Source: Roseburia sp. AF12-17LB (GTDB lineage Bacteria > Bacillota > Clostridia > Lachnospirales > Lachnospiraceae). From it: DNA of 64,000 nucleotides. Made by a program: the position numbers and the translations under genes. Of the stretch, positions 61,425 through 64,000 are shown piece by piece; the stretch's first letter is position 1; each line of letters starts with the position of its first letter. Below the pieces are notes generated by a model. That model had not been told where the DNA came from. It worked only from the letters and a program-made list of their open reading frames with translations, and did no database searches. Where the stretch lies: contig NZ_QUHR01000005.1 of assembly GCF_003479605.1 (NCBI RefSeq), forward strand, positions 158,518-222,517, given 5' to 3'.

Positions 61425-62693
61425 ATGAATGGAAATAAAATCTATTTATGTATTGATTTAAAATCTTTTTATGCATCGGTGGAGTGCGTGGAACGGGGAT
61501 GGGATCCGCTGACTGCCAGGCTGGTAGTCGCAGACCCGGAACGCTCAGAGAAAACCATCTGTCTTGCCGTATCACCGGCGTTAAAGCAGATGGGAGTTCC
61601 CAACCGGTGTCGTGTCTTTCAGATTCCCAAAGAAATTCCATATAAGATGGCACCACCCCGTATGCAGCTATATATTGATTATGCAGCGGAAATCTATGGC
61701 GTATATCTAAAATATATTGCAAAAGAAGATATTCAGGTCTATTCCATTGATGAAGCATTTTTGGATGTGACGGATTATCTGCATCTCTATCAGATGACAG
61801 CAGTGGAACTGGGCAGAAAAATTATGCAGGATATTTTAGATACGACCGGGATTCCTGCCGCCTGTGGAGTAGGAACCAATCTCTATTTAGCGAAGATTGC
61901 TTTAGATATTATGGCAAAGCATGAAACAGACCGGATTGCCTATCTGGATGAAGCACGCTACCGGGAGAAGCTCTGGAAACATAAACCGCTGACTGATTTC
62001 TGGCGGGTGGGGCGTGGAACGGTAGAGCGTCTATCGAATATGGGCATCTGTACAATGAAAGAGATTGCCCATGCCAGAGAGTCTTTATTATATAAGGCTT
62101 TTGGCATAGATGCAGAGCTGTTAATTGATCACGCATGGGGAAGAGAACCGGTAACGATAGCGGACATCAAGGCATATCGGCCGAAGAATACATCCTTTTC
62201 CAGCGGTCAGGTGCTGCCGCGGGATTATGAGTACGAGGAAGGTGTACTGGTGGTAAAAGAGATGGCAGATTTATTGTGCCTTGACCTGGTAGACCAGGGC
62301 CTTGTAACATCCCATATCAGTCTGGTAATCGGTTACAGCAATCAGAAATGCTTTGAACCGGCGAAGGGAAGCACAACGTTGCGCAGTGCAACCAGCTCCA
62401 ACCGCCGGCTGCTGTCTTATGTAGAGCAGCTTTATCGGAGAATTGTAAGACCGGGAGCATATATCCGGCGGATTACATTGACTTATACCGGCGTAATGGC
62501 AGAAGATTATCAGCAATTTGATTTGTTTTCAGACCCGGAAGAGACAGAGAAGGATGTGAAGGCACAGCGTGCAGCAATCTCCATCAAGCAGCGCTACGGC
62601 AGGAATGCTATTTTAAAGGGAATGAATTTGGAAGAGAGTGCAACGACAATAGAACGAAACGGTCAGATTGGAGGGCATAAGAGTGGCGTATAG
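61425..62693 (+). CDS. Y-family DNA polymerase (UvrX/DinB-like)
   Basis: A 422-residue translesion polymerase. The palm carries the catalytic CIDLKSFYASVE near residue 6 and SIDEAFLDVTDY near 105. GVGTNLYLAKIALDIMAKH is the family's conserved helix. A helix-hairpin-helix region and a little-finger domain follow. It has no obvious beta-clamp motif beyond QFDLFSD near residue 365, which fits the QxxLF clamp-binding pattern. ATG 61425 is preferred, because 61404 lies inside the LexA box. It is SOS-induced by the box at 61396-61411. It overlaps the YolD-like gene by 11 bp. Confidence 0.93.
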   Translation: MNGNKIYLCIDLKSFYASVECVERGWDPLTARLVVADPERSEKTICLAVSPALKQMGVPNRCRVFQIPKEIPYKMAPPRMQLYIDYAAEIYGVYLKYIAKEDIQVYSIDEAFLDVTDYLHLYQMTAVELGRKIMQDILDTTGIPAACGVGTNLYLAKIALDIMAKHETDRIAYLDEARYREKLWKHKPLTDFWRVGRGTVERLSNMGICTMKEIAHARESLLYKAFGIDAELLIDHAWGREPVTIADIKAYRPKNTSFSSGQVLPRDYEYEEGVLVVKEMADLLCLDLVDQGLVTSHISLVIGYSNQKCFEPAKGSTTLRSATSSNRRLLSYVEQLYRRIVRPGAYIRRITLTYTGVMAEDYQQFDLFSDPEETEKDVKAQRAAISIKQRYGRNAILKGMNLEESATTIERNGQIGGHKSGV

Positions 62694-62868
62694 AAGAGAC
62701 ACCATGGGAGCCGGACAGCAGGAAAACGCATCCGGCTGGAATGAGAGAGAGAATCTGAGAAGAGAGAAAATGGACATCGAAGACCGTGCCAAGCAGTTTA
62801 TGCCCTTCGATGCCCTGAAGGGCTTTAAGGAAGCACTGCGGAAGAAGGAAAAAGAGAAAGGGTATTGA
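62683..62868 (+). CDS. YolD-like small protein, partner of the Y-family polymerase
   Basis: A 61-residue protein starting at GTG 62683, with GGAGGG 7 bp upstream and an 11-bp overlap with the polymerase stop. The C-terminal part, AKQFMPFDALKGFKEALRKK, is the YolD-like core. YolD-like genes lie next to UvrX/YqjW-type polymerases in bacilli and are thought to modulate translesion synthesis. The N-terminal ~33 residues are variable and polar. Confidence 0.85.
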   Translation: MAYRRDTMGAGQQENASGWNERENLRREKMDIEDRAKQFMPFDALKGFKEALRKKEKEKGY

Positions 62869-62982
62869 TTTTTTTGACAAAATGATATAAATATATATCT
62901 GTAGCATTGTATAGATACAGGGAGTAGATTCCACAAAACAGCTAGGAAGCTGAATCGGAATGCTGAGGGAGGAAAAGAAAGA

Positions 62983-63774
62983 ATGATTCGAATCATGCTT
63001 GTAGAAAGTGATAAACTTTTGTGCAAGGAATATGCATTAGAAATAGCCCGGGATGAAGAATTTGCATTGGTAGCGGTAACGGGGCGGCAGAGTGATGCAA
63101 TCAATATTCTGACAGAACAGGAAGTAGATGCAGTAATTGTAAATTTGGAGTTAGAAGAAGGTGACGGAATCCATCTCATTATAGAGATGAAACGGAAGTT
63201 AAAGAAACATCCGGAAATTATCGTAACAACAAATTATGGTTCGGAGCATTTTCTGCATAGCATCAATAAGTTAGATATAGATTTGGTTTATAAGAAAAAT
63301 AACGAATTATTTTCACCAAAGAAAATTATTGAAATAATTAAGCTGACCGCACCAACGACTGCAGATGGAGAAAGCGAATATCATAATGGAAGAAAGGTAA
63401 TCTATACGGAACAGGAAGAAACCGAAATTCAGTATGTACTGGCATGGGGTGAACTGATAAAAAGCGGTTTTGAGCCGGACCGAAAAGGAACCAAATATCT
63501 TGCAAGAGCAATTGGGATTCTGTTGGCTGTTCCCAATGGTACGTCAATCCAGATAACGAATGATGTTTATCCGCAGGTTGCACAAGTATATCAGACATCA
63601 GTAAGTGGTGTGGAAAAATCAATTCGAAACGTAATAGAACGGGTATGGTCAAGGCCAGATAAGGAGATATCATACCTCAAGAATCCAGAATGGAGAGGCT
63701 CAATACAGAACAAACCATCGAATACAGAGTATATTCAGTGTGTGGTCAGACGATTGAGGAATGTTTTACATTAA
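62983..63774 (+). CDS. Spo0A-like response regulator lacking the phosphoacceptor Asp
   Basis: A 263-residue protein with a receiver domain (1 to ~120) and a Spo0A-type DNA-binding domain (~145-250: VLAWGELIKSGFEPDRKGTK, then AIGILLAVPNGTS, SVSGVEKSIRNVIERVWSR). The receiver keeps D10, the later Thr (IIVTTNYGS) and Lys (YKKN). The residue aligned with the phosphorylation site is Asn 54 (AVIVNLELEEGDG) rather than Asp. It is therefore a Spo0A paralogue or pseudo-receiver regulator, not a normal phosphorelay target. The ribosome binding site is GGGAGG. It is a single gene ended by a terminator. Confidence 0.88.
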   Translation: MIRIMLVESDKLLCKEYALEIARDEEFALVAVTGRQSDAINILTEQEVDAVIVNLELEEGDGIHLIIEMKRKLKKHPEIIVTTNYGSEHFLHSINKLDIDLVYKKNNELFSPKKIIEIIKLTAPTTADGESEYHNGRKVIYTEQEETEIQYVLAWGELIKSGFEPDRKGTKYLARAIGILLAVPNGTSIQITNDVYPQVAQVYQTSVSGVEKSIRNVIERVWSRPDKEISYLKNPEWRGSIQNKPSNTEYIQCVVRRLRNVLH

Positions 63775-63789
63775 ATAAATACTTACAAG

Positions 63790-63834
63790 ATAGAAGAAAT
63801 TTGAATTTCTAAGGAGATTCAGATTTCTTTTTTT
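63790..63834 (+). terminator. Terminator of the Spo0A-like gene
   Basis: Stem AGAAATTTGAAT / ATTCAGATTTCT with seven T. A short family-2 repeat starts right after. Confidence 0.85.
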
Positions 63835-63874
63835 ATTTACGCGAGAAATTCGCAAAGTGTGCTTTTCGTAGTTG
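63835..63874 (+). repeat. Dispersed repeat family 2, short copy
   Basis: ATTTACGCGAG then AAATTCGCAAAGTGTGC and GTAGTTG match both ends of the copy at 30677-30812, but the palindromic middle is absent. The remaining 126 bp to the window end (63875-64000) hold nothing I recognise. Confidence 0.7.
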
Positions 63875-64000
63875 CTCTGCATTGCAAGAAATTATGGTTA
63901 TAGTTATTGGTAAAAATGCACAACCAATTCGTACTTCGTGCATGAGTGTAACCGGTTTTTATATATAATTCGACTTAAAAAATTTTTGGCTCGACCTTGA

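Overview
This 64 kb window comes from the chromosome of a low-to-mid GC, endospore-forming Firmicute, most likely a gut Lachnospiraceae (Clostridium cluster XIVa). The grounds are split spoVA genes with sigma-G type promoters, the gene order relA - MBL hydrolase - hemZ - hisS - aspS, a PadR/DUF1700/DUF4097 trio, LL-diaminopimelate aminotransferase, AGGAGG-type ribosome binding sites and frequent TTG starts. Genus is not assignable from the sequence alone. Apart from one small decayed patch (16.6-17.75 kb) the window looks like vertically inherited core and niche genes. I see no phage, transposase, CRISPR array or rRNA.

Layout. 0-0.44 kb: 3' end of a PfkB sugar kinase (fructoselysine-6-kinase-like). 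0.5-10.8 kb: spore-germination SpoVA genes in two blocks (small ORF-spoVAA-spoVAB; spoVAC-spoVAD-spoVAE), each preceded by a good sigma-G type promoter and separated by a diguanylate cyclase, a chemoreceptor and a glycerol-1-phosphate dehydrogenase-like enzyme. 10.9-16.5 kb: guaB, a eukaryote-type HisA, glnA, an ANTAR protein and dapL. 16.6-17.75 kb: decayed patch with a large inverted repeat, a beheaded AraC gene and a pilin-domain scrap. 17.7-20.2 kb: cell-wall-anchored surface protein and tRNA-Gly. 20.3-30.6 kb: housekeeping (metalloprotease-like protein, aldose epimerase, RelA, MBL hydrolase, HemZ, HisRS, AspRS). 30.9-31.7 kb: DegV. 31.98-39.7 kb: a compact Tad/type IV-like secretion or pilus locus with four tiny E/D-Y-G transmembrane proteins and a large InlB-repeat secreted protein. 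This is the most interesting locus here. 39.75-48.1 kb: CNNM/CorC protein, HAD phosphatase, envelope-stress-like PadR trio, ECF S component, CapA protein, S8 protease. 48.2-52.5 kb: giant GGDEF-EAL protein. 52.5-55.5 kb: P-type ATPase behind a yybP-ykoY (Mn2+) riboswitch. 55.8-64 kb: two small membrane proteins, a giant MacB-like ABC exporter with its MarR regulator and twin operators, an SOS-controlled Y-family polymerase with its YolD-like partner, and a Spo0A-like protein lacking the phosphoacceptor Asp.

At the scale of the whole window, three dispersed non-coding repeat families stand out. Family 1 (about 125 bp, five copies) always starts immediately after the T-tract of a Rho-independent terminator, in the same orientation. 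Family 2 (two copies) does the same. Family 3 (three copies, two of them forming a 514-bp inverted repeat) has replaced the 5' end of an AraC-type gene. All functional statements are read from the sequence and family knowledge; no database search was run.
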